Source: an uncultured Parabacteroides sp.
GTDB lineage: Bacteria > Bacteroidota > Bacteroidia > Bacteroidales > Tannerellaceae
NCBI GenBank assembly: GCA_944325355.1
Contig: CALUZS010000017.1
Location: forward strand, 1 to 64,000
Length of the DNA stretch: 64,000 nucleotides
Direction: 5' to 3'
The notes beneath the pieces are model-generated. The model searched no databases. It had not been told where the DNA came from and saw nothing but the letters and a program-made list of their open reading frames with translations. Below, in pieces: positions 55,630 to 64,000 of the stretch. Every line of letters starts with the position of its first letter. Position 1 is the stretch's first letter. The translations under genes and the position numbers were made by a program.

Positions 55630-57105
55630 ATGAGGAAATTTCTAACGCTCATACTTATACTATTAACGTTTCACATCAACTCTGCTGCTCAAAATTATAT
55701 AGGAAAAAGCAGGCATTTATACGTCAGTGATACGGCATTTGTACACCAACGTAAACCTTGGCTCGCTGCCGGACAAACATTCGGCATCAACATTGCCGTA
55801 TGGGCTGCCAACCGATTCATCTTCAATGAAGATTTTGCCCGTATTAATTTCAAAACAATCAAGAACAACTTCAAGACCGGTCCGGTTTGGGATACCGACA
55901 AGTTCACAACCAATCTGATAGCCCATCCTTACCATGGCTCACTCTATTTCAACGCAGCCCGCAGTAACGGAATGAATTTCTGGGAATCGGCGCCATACGC
56001 TGCTGCCGGCAGCTTGATGTGGGAGTTTTTCATGGAAAAGGAACCGCCTTCCATCAATGACATGTTGGCTACTACATTGGGAGGAATAGAATTGGGAGAG
56101 ATAACATACCGGCTGTCAGACCTGTTCCTCGACAACCGCACCTCCGGGAAAGAACGTATCGCCCGAGAAATTTTGTCGGGTCTCATTTCTCCTATCAGGG
56201 CTTTAAACCGCCTGATTACTGGGGAAGCTTGGAAAATATCAAGTTCCAAAGGACGATCGTACACTTCCGTTCCGGTAGATTTCATCGCAAGTGTAGGTTG
56301 CCGGTTCTTAGGAGAACAGCTACACTCTTCCAAACACTCGATTAGTATGAACATGGCGTTTGCCATCAATTATGGCAACCCCTATAACGATTCATTCTAT
56401 TCCCCATACGAATGGTTCCGTTTCCAAATATGCTTGGATATGTTTTCCGGGCAACCTTTAGTCAGTCAGGCAAATGCAATCGGAGCTATCTGGGGAAAAT
56501 CCATTTGGGAAAAAGGCACCCGTTTTTTGACACTCGGCATTTTTCAACATTTCGACTACTACAATTCCCAAATGCGTTCCAAATTCAAAGAAACGATAGC
56601 ACCGTATAAAATATCGGAAGCAGCTGCCATGGGTGTCGGTTTCATCTATCAGAAAAAAACAACACCGGCAGACAATGTAGACATTTATGCTGAAGGTTAT
56701 GCAAATGGCATAGCATTAGGTGCAAGTGTTTCTGACCACTTCCGCATAGACAACCGCGATTATAACCTGGGAAGCGGATACAGTGTGAAACTATACAGTG
56801 GCATCACATGGAAAAAACGATGGAGTTTCCTATTAAACATGGAGAATTACCATATCTTTACCTGGAAAGGATATGATCCCGATATAGACCTCGGCCAAGT
56901 AGATCCGGAAACATTCAATGCTCAAGGAGACGAGGGACATGCAAACATGAGCGTTTTCTCCGCATCATTGGCTTACTCTTTCCCGAAAACATGGAGTTTG
57001 GCTCTTACAAACCGCTACTTTTCACGCCGGTTGGTTTATAAATACCTCAACGATGTTGAACGGAACACATATGATATTATGCTGACCCTCAATATAAGAA
57101 TTTAG
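55630..57105 (+). CDS. DUF3943 outer-membrane-like protein
   Basis: 491 residues from the ATG at 55630, chosen since it starts a clean signal peptide (MRKFLTLILILLTFHINSAA) downstream of the promoter box. The conserved DUF3943 region runs from about 60 to 210 (NFKTGPVWDTDKFTTNLIAH, GMNFWESAPYAAAGSLMWEF, EKEPPSINDMLATTLGG). The rest alternates in beta-strand fashion and ends in TYDIMLTLNIRI, as outer-membrane barrels do. Function unknown. Its stop overlaps that of the convergent ABC-F gene by 4 nt. Confidence 0.85.
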   Translation: MRKFLTLILILLTFHINSAAQNYIGKSRHLYVSDTAFVHQRKPWLAAGQTFGINIAVWAANRFIFNEDFARINFKTIKNNFKTGPVWDTDKFTTNLIAHPYHGSLYFNAARSNGMNFWESAPYAAAGSLMWEFFMEKEPPSINDMLATTLGGIELGEITYRLSDLFLDNRTSGKERIAREILSGLISPIRALNRLITGEAWKISSSKGRSYTSVPVDFIASVGCRFLGEQLHSSKHSISMNMAFAINYGNPYNDSFYSPYEWFRFQICLDMFSGQPLVSQANAIGAIWGKSIWEKGTRFLTLGIFQHFDYYNSQMRSKFKETIAPYKISEAAAMGVGFIYQKKTTPADNVDIYAEGYANGIALGASVSDHFRIDNRDYNLGSGYSVKLYSGITWKKRWSFLLNMENYHIFTWKGYDPDIDLGQVDPETFNAQGDEGHANMSVFSASLAYSFPKTWSLALTNRYFSRRLVYKYLNDVERNTYDIMLTLNIRI

Positions 57106-58739
57106 TTTTTACGCTCCAACTCCCGGAGATTCTCCATTTTCTTCCGTTGCATAAACTCACAAATCCCCTCCAAGTGCTCAACAACTCGCTGGTTGCCGAA
57201 TTCATAAACTTTGGAGACCAGCCCGTCAAGGAAATCTCTATCATGAGAAACAACTATCAGCGTACCGTCGAAATTCATCAACGCCTGTTTCAAGACATCT
57301 TTCGTCTTCATGTCAAGGTGATTGGTAGGTTCATCGAGAATCAACAAATTAACAGGTTCCAACAACAGCTTAATCATTGCCAACCGGGTACGTTCTCCTC
57401 CCGACAACACTTTCACTTTCTTCGCCGAATTTTCACCACCAAACATGAATGCGCCTAAAAGATCTTTTATTTTATTCCGGATATCCCCTTTAGCCACGTT
57501 ATCAATCGTTTGGGACACTGTCAGGTTCTCATCCAACAACGATGCCTGGTTTTGGGCAAAGTATCCAATCATGACATTATGCCCCAACGTCAAGTTCCCC
57601 TCACACGCTGTCTCTTTCATGATACATTTTACCAACGTAGATTTTCCTTCCCCATTACGTCCTACGAAAGCAACTTTATCCCCTCGGCTGATTGTCATAT
57701 TAACGTTCCGGAAAACAACATGCTCTCCATACGCTTTCGTTACATTCTCAATGACTACCGGATATGAACCGGAACGCGGAGCAGGCGGAAACTTCAAGCG
57801 TAATGCCGTTGTATCTTCTTCATCCACCTCCACAAGTTCCAGTTTCTCCAACATTTTTACCCGACTTTGAACCTGCAAAGTCTTCGAATAGGTTCCCTTG
57901 AAACGTTCGATAAACTCTTTTGTCTCCGCAATCATTTTCTGTTGTTCCTCATAAGCTTTCTGCTGCTGGGAACGTCTCTCTTTTCGCAATTGCAAATACT
58001 GGCTATAATTCACCTTATAGTCATATATCCGTCCCATCGTAACTTCTATCGTACGGGTCGTTATATGATCCACAAAAGCCCGGTCATGGCTGATAACAAT
58101 AACAGATTGATTGTTTTCAATCAAGAAATCTTCCAGCCATTGTATTGATTCAATATCCAAATGATTCGTTGGTTCATCCAAAAGCAAGACATCCGGTCTT
58201 TTCAGCAATAATTTGGCAAGCTCTATACGCATCCGCCATCCACCGCTGAACTCGCTCGTCCGTCGGTTGAAATCTTCCCGTCTAAAGCCCAATCCAAGCA
58301 AAGTCTTTTCGATGTCCGCTTCATAGTTAATCTCTTCTATTGAATAAAACTTTTCACTTAACACCGAAACTCTTTCAATTAATTCATAATAACTCTCGGA
58401 ATCGTAATCAGTCCGGGTCTCCAACTCCCTATTCAGACGCTCTATTTCCGACTCCATCTCATGCAAATGGGAAAAAGCTTGGGCTGTCTCTTCAAAAACG
58501 GTACGCCCGTCTTCAAGCATCAAATGCTGTGGAAGATAAGCGATAACCGTATCCTTCGGAAACGAAACTTTACCTCTCGTCGGCTCACGGACACCCGCCA
58601 ATATCTTCAACAAAGTAGACTTGCCCGCGCCATTTTTCCCCATCAGCGCTATACGGTCTTTTTCATTTATCACAAACGAAACATCCGAAAACAACGTATC
58701 CCCTCCAAATTCTACCGTCAACCCTTCTACTGAAACCAT
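57102..58739 (-). CDS. ABC-F ribosome-associated ATPase
   Basis: 545 residues, no membrane domain. Two ABC cassettes: Walker A GKNGAGKST and GRNGEGKST, signatures SGGWRMR and SGGERTR, Walker B LLLDEPTNHLD and LILDEPTNHLD. Between them is the P-site tRNA interaction motif linker rich in Arg/Lys/Gln (LQLRKERRSQQQKAYEEQQK). ABC-F proteins act on stalled or initiating ribosomes; some give antibiotic resistance, but this housekeeping-like setting suggests the Uup/YdiF/EttA type. A perfect -7 box is 34 nt upstream. Confidence 0.92.
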   Translation of the reverse strand: MVSVEGLTVEFGGDTLFSDVSFVINEKDRIALMGKNGAGKSTLLKILAGVREPTRGKVSFPKDTVIAYLPQHLMLEDGRTVFEETAQAFSHLHEMESEIERLNRELETRTDYDSESYYELIERVSVLSEKFYSIEEINYEADIEKTLLGLGFRREDFNRRTSEFSGGWRMRIELAKLLLKRPDVLLLDEPTNHLDIESIQWLEDFLIENNQSVIVISHDRAFVDHITTRTIEVTMGRIYDYKVNYSQYLQLRKERRSQQQKAYEEQQKMIAETKEFIERFKGTYSKTLQVQSRVKMLEKLELVEVDEEDTTALRLKFPPAPRSGSYPVVIENVTKAYGEHVVFRNVNMTISRGDKVAFVGRNGEGKSTLVKCIMKETACEGNLTLGHNVMIGYFAQNQASLLDENLTVSQTIDNVAKGDIRNKIKDLLGAFMFGGENSAKKVKVLSGGERTRLAMIKLLLEPVNLLILDEPTNHLDMKTKDVLKQALMNFDGTLIVVSHDRDFLDGLVSKVYEFGNQRVVEHLEGICEFMQRKKMENLRELERKN

Positions 58740-58772
58740 ATTAATGAATTATTCTCGTTAAAAAAGAAGTCG

Positions 58773-58780
58773 CAAAGGTA
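58773..58780 (-). promoter_or_regulatory. ABC-F -7 box
   Basis: TACCTTTG on the minus strand, 34 nt before the ATG. Confidence 0.55.
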
Positions 58781-58965
58781 ATTAAAAACTTTATCTCTCT
58801 ACAACAAATCAAATGCAACTGCCAAGAGAAAAACCTACCCCTCCGACAAACCAAACAAAAGATTCTTTCATCCATTGCGATTTTCAACACTCTCCACCCG
58901 AACAGGAATTTCAAAAATTGAATGCCAAAAATCCCCTACAACTCGGAAATTCCGATTTTTCATCC

Positions 58966-58973
58966 TATATTTG
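58966..58973 (+). promoter_or_regulatory. -7 box for the 59-62.7 kb rightward genes
   Basis: TATATTTG, perfect consensus, 56 nt before the carboxynorspermidine dehydrogenase ATG. The next four genes follow with gaps of 6 nt or less, so this may serve the whole run including recA. Confidence 0.6.
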
Positions 58974-59028
58974 TACAATGGTTTGATATGGCTAAAGAAT
59001 ATTAACAATAAACAATATAAGAACAACT

Positions 59029-60222
59029 ATGGGTAGAGTTTTAGTGATCGGAGCAGGAGGTGTCAGCACTGTTGCCGTAAAAAAAATCGCAATGAATGCA
59101 GATGTTTTCACCGATATAATGGTTGCCAGCCGTACAAAAAGCAAATGCGACAAAATAGCAGCCGATATTAAGAATATAAATGTCAAAACAGCCCAGGTAG
59201 ATGCCGACAATGTTCAGGAATTGGTATCTCTCTTCAACGAGTTCAAACCTGATTTGGTTGTCAACTTAGCTTTACCGTACCAGGATCTTCATATCATGGA
59301 TGCTTGTCTCGAATACGGGGTTAGTTATCTGGATACGGCAAATTATGAGCCATTGGATGAAGCCAAATATGAATACAGCTGGCAATGGGCATACAAAGAC
59401 CGTTTTGAAAAAGCCGGACTTACTGCCATTTTGGGCTGTGGATTTGACCCAGGCGTTACCGGTGTGTACACGGCTTATGCAGCAAAACACCACTTCGATA
59501 AAATCGAATACCTCGACATTGTAGACTGCAATGCCGGAGACCACCACAAAGCTTTCGCTACCAACTTCAACCCTGAAATCAACATAAGGGAAATCACCCA
59601 ACGCGGAAAGTATTACGAAAACGGTGAATGGAAAGAGACAGATCCGTTATCGGTCCACAAACCATTAAACTATCCGAATATCGGTCCGAGAGAATCCTAC
59701 TTGATGTATCACGAAGAGCTGGAAAGCCTTACAAAGAATTTCCCGACAATCAAACGGGCACGTTTTTGGATGACCTTTGGGCAAGAATACCTTACGCATT
59801 TACGGGTAATCCAAAATATCGGAATGGCAAGCATCAAACCGATTATGTACAATGGCGTTGAAATTGTCCCGATACAGTTTCTGAAAGCAGTACTTCCCAA
59901 TCCGGGAGATTTAGGAGAAAACTACACAGGAGAAACCTCCATCGGATGCCGCATAAGAGGCATAAAAGACGGGAAAGAACAGACCTATTATGTTTACAAT
60001 AACTGCAGCCACCATGCCGCTTATTTGGAAACTGGAGCACAAGGCGTAAGCTACACCACCGGAGTGCCGGCAATGATTGGAGCGAAACTTTTCATGCAAG
60101 GCGTATGGAAAAAGCCCGGCGTATGGAATGTTGAAGAATTTGACCCGGATCCATTCATGAAAGAACTTAACGAACAGGGATTGCCCTGGCACGAATTGTT
60201 TAACACTGACTTAGAATTGTAA
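59029..60222 (+). CDS. Carboxynorspermidine dehydrogenase (saccharopine dehydrogenase fold)
   Basis: 397 residues. NADPH motif VLVIGAGGVSTVAVKKIAMN, then LPYQDLHIMDACLEYGVSYL, GCGFDPGVTGVYTAYA and YNNCSHHAAYLETGAQGVSY. These match carboxynorspermidine synthases, which condense aspartate semialdehyde with a diamine in the alternative spermidine route used by Bacteroidetes. The decarboxylase partner (nspC) is not in this window. It is followed by bcp after 2 nt. Confidence 0.9.
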   Translation: MGRVLVIGAGGVSTVAVKKIAMNADVFTDIMVASRTKSKCDKIAADIKNINVKTAQVDADNVQELVSLFNEFKPDLVVNLALPYQDLHIMDACLEYGVSYLDTANYEPLDEAKYEYSWQWAYKDRFEKAGLTAILGCGFDPGVTGVYTAYAAKHHFDKIEYLDIVDCNAGDHHKAFATNFNPEINIREITQRGKYYENGEWKETDPLSVHKPLNYPNIGPRESYLMYHEELESLTKNFPTIKRARFWMTFGQEYLTHLRVIQNIGMASIKPIMYNGVEIVPIQFLKAVLPNPGDLGENYTGETSIGCRIRGIKDGKEQTYYVYNNCSHHAAYLETGAQGVSYTTGVPAMIGAKLFMQGVWKKPGVWNVEEFDPDPFMKELNEQGLPWHELFNTDLEL

Positions 60223-60224
60223 TC

Positions 60225-60683
60225 ATGGCGATACAGGTTGGAGACAAAGCTCCTGAAATATTGGGAACAGACCAAGACGGGAACGAAGTACGGTTAAGCG
60301 AATTTAAAGGGAAGAAACTAATCCTCTATTTTTATCCGAAAGACAATACCAGCGGCTGCACTGCTGAAGCGTGCAGCCTGCGGAACGGCTATGCCGAGTT
60401 GCAATCTGCCGGATATGAAGTAATCGGAGTTAGCAAGGACAGCGCCAAATCACACAAAGGCTTTATCGAAAAACAAAGCCTGCCGTTCCGGCTGATTGCA
60501 GATACGGAGACTTTACTGCAACAGGCTTTTGGAGTATGGGGCGAGAAAAAACTTTATGGACGGACATATATGGGTACATTCCGCACCACATTTATCATCA
60601 ATGAAAATGGTGTTGTAGAAAAAATAATTGGCCCAAAAGAAATAAAAACAAAAGACCACGCTAATCAAATCCTTAATAAATAA
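60225..60683 (+). CDS. bcp: Thioredoxin-dependent thiol peroxidase
   Basis: 152 residues. Peroxiredoxin of the BCP/PrxQ type: PKDNTSGCTAEACSLR carries the peroxidatic Cys45 and the resolving Cys50 five residues on. It reduces peroxides with electrons from thioredoxin. Its stop is 6 nt before recA. Confidence 0.95.
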   Translation: MAIQVGDKAPEILGTDQDGNEVRLSEFKGKKLILYFYPKDNTSGCTAEACSLRNGYAELQSAGYEVIGVSKDSAKSHKGFIEKQSLPFRLIADTETLLQQAFGVWGEKKLYGRTYMGTFRTTFIINENGVVEKIIGPKEIKTKDHANQILNK

Positions 60684-60689
60684 ACAATT

Positions 60690-61727
60690 ATGGCAAAAGA
60701 AGAAAATTTGTTCGAAGGAAATACAGAAAACAAACAAGCTGTCAATGCCGATAAGCTGAAAGCATTACGTGCAGCAATGGACAAAATCGAAAAAAATTTC
60801 GGTAAAGGCTCAATCATGAAACTGGGAGAAGAACAGATTGAAAACATCGAAGTCATCCCCACTGGTTCAATCGCACTTGATGCAGCTTTAGGTGTCGGAG
60901 GATACCCGAAAGGACGTATCATTGAAATATACGGTCCGGAGTCGTCCGGAAAAACAACGTTAGCAATACATGCCATAGCCGAAGCGCAAAAAGCCGGAGG
61001 TATCGCGGCATTTATTGACGCGGAACATGCTTTCGACCGCTTTTACGCAGAAAAATTAGGCGTCGATGTGGAAAATCTTCTAATATCACAGCCGGATAAC
61101 GGAGAACAGGCTCTGGAAATTGCAGAACAGCTAATCCGCTCATCAGCAGTAGATATCATCGTCATCGACTCTGTTGCCGCATTAACACCAAAAGCCGAAA
61201 TCGAAGGAGATATGGGAGACAGCAAAATGGGGCTGCAAGCCCGTTTGATGTCGCAAGCCTTACGTAAATTAACGGCATCCATCAATAAAACAAACACGAC
61301 CTGCATATTCATCAACCAGTTAAGGGACAAAATAGGCGTGATGTTCGGCAATCCGGAAACAACGACAGGCGGTAACGCCTTGAAATTCTACGCCTCTGTC
61401 CGCCTGGATATTCGTCGCATCAGCCAATTGAAAGATGGTGATGAAGTCAGAGGTAACCAAGTTCGGGTGAAAGTGGTTAAAAACAAAGTTGCTCCCCCTT
61501 TCCGCAAGGCTGAATTTGATATTATGTTCGGGGAGGGAATCTCCCGTTCAGGAGAAATCGTTGACTTGGGAACAGAACTTGGCATCATCAAAAAAAGCGG
61601 TTCCTGGTACAGCTATAATGACACCAAATTAGGGCAAGGACGTGATGCTGCCAAACAATGTATTTCCGACAACCCGGAACTGGCAGAAGAACTGGCTGGA
61701 TTGATTTTCGATGCTTTAAAGGGATAA
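60690..61727 (+). CDS. recA: Recombinase RecA
   Basis: 345 residues, normal length. Walker A GPESSGKT (82-89), the Walker B strand [12 protein letters not shown], loop L1 region [20 protein letters not shown] and [19 protein letters not shown] are all intact. It coats single-stranded DNA, drives strand exchange and triggers SOS where present. No LexA-like operator is evident, and it appears to be read with bcp and the dehydrogenase upstream. Its stop abuts the next ATG. Confidence 0.98.
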   Translation: MAKEENLFEGNTENKQAVNADKLKALRAAMDKIEKNFGKGSIMKLGEEQIENIEVIPTGSIALDAALGVGGYPKGRIIEIYGPESSGKTTLAIHAIAEAQKAGGIAAFIDAEHAFDRFYAEKLGVDVENLLISQPDNGEQALEIAEQLIRSSAVDIIVIDSVAALTPKAEIEGDMGDSKMGLQARLMSQALRKLTASINKTNTTCIFINQLRDKIGVMFGNPETTTGGNALKFYASVRLDIRRISQLKDGDEVRGNQVRVKVVKNKVAPPFRKAEFDIMFGEGISRSGEIVDLGTELGIIKKSGSWYSYNDTKLGQGRDAAKQCISDNPELAEELAGLIFDALKG

Positions 61728-62723
61728 ATGACAGAAAAAGACAAATACCGGTTGTTCTGCCGACAAGAAACAAGTATTCCTGTTTTTTTGAGGGACTGGT
61801 GGCTGGACATCACTTGCGGACAAAGCAACTGGGACGTCTTGTTAATAGAACAAAAGGGGCAGATATGCGCAAGCATGCCCCTTTTCATACCTTTAAAAGG
61901 AATCATATCCATGCCCCCGCATACACAAGTCATGGGCATCTGGTTCCGTTCTTTTTCAACCGGCAGCAAACAGTTAACTAAACAGGCGCTCTGTCAGGAA
62001 TATTGTAAAAAACTTATCGGCAGACTCCCGAAACACTCTTCCTATTGCCAGAATTTTCACCACTCATTCACAGACTGGCTACCTTTCTATTGGAACAACT
62101 TCAAGCAAACCACGCGGTACACGTATGTATTAGACAATATACACGACGAAACATCCCTTTGGCAGAATATGAGCCAAGGAATGCGGAGAAACATTACAAA
62201 GGCGAAAAACCGGAATAAAATAAAAATTGAACGCGGGATTCCGACAAACGACTTTCTGGATGTGTATCAGCAAACGTTCAAACGGCAAAAAATAAAGACA
62301 CTGGGAGATTTACGGGTATTATCCGAATTAATCGCAGAATCACGCAGACGCGGACAAGGAGAAGTATGGGGAGGATATGATGCAGACGGCAACCTGCATG
62401 CAGCGGCTTTCATCGTCTGGCAAAAAAGCGGAGCCTGGTACATAGCCGGTGGAGGAAATCCACAACTGAGACATTCGGGAGCCCATAGTCTCGTGCTATG
62501 GGAATGTATCAAACATGTAGCACAATTTACCGACCATTTTGATTTTGAAGGCTCAATGATACCCGGTGTGGAACACTTTTTTCGCGCATTCGGTGCAAAA
62601 CAACTGCCCTACTTTCAAATAACCGACGGAAAGTTTTCTTTATACCACCGGGCACTCATTTTTCTAAAAAAGCAAACATCCCGTTTCCTCAATAAAAACA
62701 GCATTCATGGAAGGCGTAATTAA
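61728..62723 (+). CDS. FemAB/GNAT-like acyltransferase
   Basis: 331 residues. The C-terminal half looks like a GNAT/FemAB (Acetyltransf_6-type) domain: WQNMSQGMRRNITKAKNRNK, then a core AAAFIVWQKSGAWYIAGGGN and FDFEGSMIPGVEHFFRAFGA. The related families attach amino acids or acyl groups to peptidoglycan or sugars. The ATG directly follows the recA stop with no gap, and the deacetylase gene overlaps its end by 17 nt. A cell-envelope role together with the deacetylase is inferred. Confidence 0.75.
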   Translation: MTEKDKYRLFCRQETSIPVFLRDWWLDITCGQSNWDVLLIEQKGQICASMPLFIPLKGIISMPPHTQVMGIWFRSFSTGSKQLTKQALCQEYCKKLIGRLPKHSSYCQNFHHSFTDWLPFYWNNFKQTTRYTYVLDNIHDETSLWQNMSQGMRRNITKAKNRNKIKIERGIPTNDFLDVYQQTFKRQKIKTLGDLRVLSELIAESRRRGQGEVWGGYDADGNLHAAAFIVWQKSGAWYIAGGGNPQLRHSGAHSLVLWECIKHVAQFTDHFDFEGSMIPGVEHFFRAFGAKQLPYFQITDGKFSLYHRALIFLKKQTSRFLNKNSIHGRRN

Positions 62724-63999
62724 CTACATATTGAATTTCCTTACCGGCAATAAAACAATAGGTGGAGTACCGCAATTCATCGGCTACACCTCCGATCCAA
62801 TGCAGTTCCACAAATACAAAATCGTAATCATCCCGTCACATTTCTTTGATGAAAAAGTTTACGGTACACCGGAATCGTTGCCTTCTCTGCCTTTACAAAC
62901 ATTGGAAGGTATTCCCTTTCTATTCGGAACTCCACAAATCAGCAGGGATAAAGGTACAATACTGCTCCATGCCGACTTGGTCGCTTCCACATTCTTCATG
63001 ATAAGCCGATACGAAGAACTTATCCGGCGTAACGAACGCGACCAGCACGGGCGTTTTCCCGGAAAAGAATCACTCCCATACCGGGCAGGTATCATCAAAA
63101 GACCTTTCTTGGATGAATACCGTATGCTCATCAAAAGACTTTTAGAATCAAACGGAACCATAAAAAAGCAAACTATTCCCAAAATCACATCGGTATATTT
63201 GACACACGATATAGACGCCCCTACACTCTACCGCAGCTGGAAAGGGTTTATCCGGTGCATACGGGACACAAAAAATATCGGATATGCCATAGAACGGAAA
63301 TGGGGAGACATCCGGAAAGACCCCTATTATACTTATCCGGAGATAGAAAAAACGGAAAATTTCTTTACCGGCAGAAACCGGTCACTATACAAAACATACT
63401 ATTTCATTAAAGCCGGCGGAAACCATCGGCTGGACAAACCTCACTACCGAATAAACACCCCTGACATAAAACAACTCATCGATTTTTTAGATAAAGCCGG
63501 AAACCGAATCGGACTACACGGCAGCTACGAAGCAGGACAGCATCCCGGTTTAATATACAAAGAGAAATACCGATTGGAACAAGCATTAGGACGGGAAATC
63601 ATTGATTACCGAAGCCACTTCCTGTGCAGCCGCGAACCGGAAGACTTACGGACACTCCTACTATCCGGCATAAAAAATGATTTCACTTTGGGATATGCAG
63701 ATATTGCAGGATTCCGACTTGGAACATCCCGGTGCGTTAGATGGATTGACCCTTCGAAAAGAGCTGTCACTAACCTCACACTTTGTCCGTTAACCATTAT
63801 GGATTGCACATTGATGTCCGCCAGATACCAAAACTTATCGTTCGATGCCGCGTTAGCGTATTGCCGGGAAATCATTACGAACACGGCTTCCGTGAACGGA
63901 GAAATATCTCTGCTCTGGCATAATGATTCATTCACCCCAAACAATGTCCTGCATACGCTCTATGAACAGCTTCTTCAGGAGATAGGAAAGCACCTGTAA
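62707..63999 (+). CDS. Polysaccharide deacetylase family protein
   Basis: 430 residues, complete, with its stop one base before the window end. The C-terminal domain begins SVYLTHDIDAPTLYRSW (the HDID metal motif of carbohydrate esterase family 4) and includes NRIGLHGSYEAGQ and DYRSHFLC. The N-terminal ~170 residues (IGGVPQFIGYTSDP, LVASTFFMISRYEEL, RAGIIKRPFLDEY) match the DUF7033-type module found with such deacetylases in Bacteroidetes. It likely trims N-acetyl groups from an envelope glycan, in partnership with the preceding gene. Confidence 0.85.
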   Translation: MEGVINYILNFLTGNKTIGGVPQFIGYTSDPMQFHKYKIVIIPSHFFDEKVYGTPESLPSLPLQTLEGIPFLFGTPQISRDKGTILLHADLVASTFFMISRYEELIRRNERDQHGRFPGKESLPYRAGIIKRPFLDEYRMLIKRLLESNGTIKKQTIPKITSVYLTHDIDAPTLYRSWKGFIRCIRDTKNIGYAIERKWGDIRKDPYYTYPEIEKTENFFTGRNRSLYKTYYFIKAGGNHRLDKPHYRINTPDIKQLIDFLDKAGNRIGLHGSYEAGQHPGLIYKEKYRLEQALGREIIDYRSHFLCSREPEDLRTLLLSGIKNDFTLGYADIAGFRLGTSRCVRWIDPSKRAVTNLTLCPLTIMDCTLMSARYQNLSFDAALAYCREIITNTASVNGEISLLWHNDSFTPNNVLHTLYEQLLQEIGKHL

Positions 64000-64000
64000 A

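Overview
The window reads as a chromosomal segment of a gut Bacteroidales bacterium, most likely Parabacteroides or a close Bacteroides relative. The grounds are a SprA-type outer-membrane giant, an UpxY-type antiterminator heading a surface-polysaccharide locus, DUF3943, DUF6078 and DUF3109 proteins, a carboxynorspermidine dehydrogenase, and the repeated Bacteroidetes -7 promoter box TAnnTTTG in front of many genes. The genus call is inference. I saw no rRNA, tRNA, CRISPR array or insertion sequence.

Region 1 (1-12.5 kb) is an accessory, defence-like stretch. It holds the start of an AbiEi-type antitoxin with a 17-bp inverted-repeat operator, a decayed DUF262 gene, a coupled WYL regulator and DEDDh exonuclease, a 516-aa protein ending in a PD-(D/E)XK nuclease domain, and a type III-like mod-res pair whose operon begins with a broken gene.

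Region 2 (12.8-19.6 kb) is a patchwork: an S-type sulfatase, a lone contractile-tail sheath gene with its own promoter, an AlkZ-like/DUF169 gene pair, and a 1.5-kb gene-poor stretch. That stretch carries three copies of what looks like a small-RNA gene (TTTG, exactly 20 nt, TTYCTTTG, a repeated internal motif, then a terminator), a dispersed palindromic repeat and an HxlR remnant.

Region 3 (19.7-37.2 kb, all leftward) is one surface-polysaccharide locus: UpxY, lipid-linked initiating transferase, Wza-like export lipoprotein, Wzc-like tyrosine kinase, the four dTDP-L-rhamnose genes, an acyltransferase, Wzx, Wzy and four glycosyltransferases, closed by a strong terminator. Upstream of UpxY are two ~200-bp segments bounded by short inverted repeats. 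Each carries a perfect TACTTTTG box pointing away from the operon, so they look like two invertible promoters, both caught in the OFF orientation. UpxZ is absent.

Region 4 (37.2-64 kb) is core genome: DUF6078, DUF3109, gpmI, a YgjP-like metalloprotease, ruvA, sprA, pfkA, GH76, ispH, cmk, a WalJ-like MBL protein, ansA, a UPF0126 channel, DUF3943, ABC-F, carboxynorspermidine dehydrogenase, bcp, recA, a FemAB/GNAT-like protein and a polysaccharide deacetylase.

The most novel-looking items are the triplicated small-RNA units, the twin invertible promoters with lox-like palindromic sites, the orphan sheath gene and the unassigned 516-aa nuclease beside the type III system. Promoter, small-RNA and inversion calls rest on sequence patterns read by eye.
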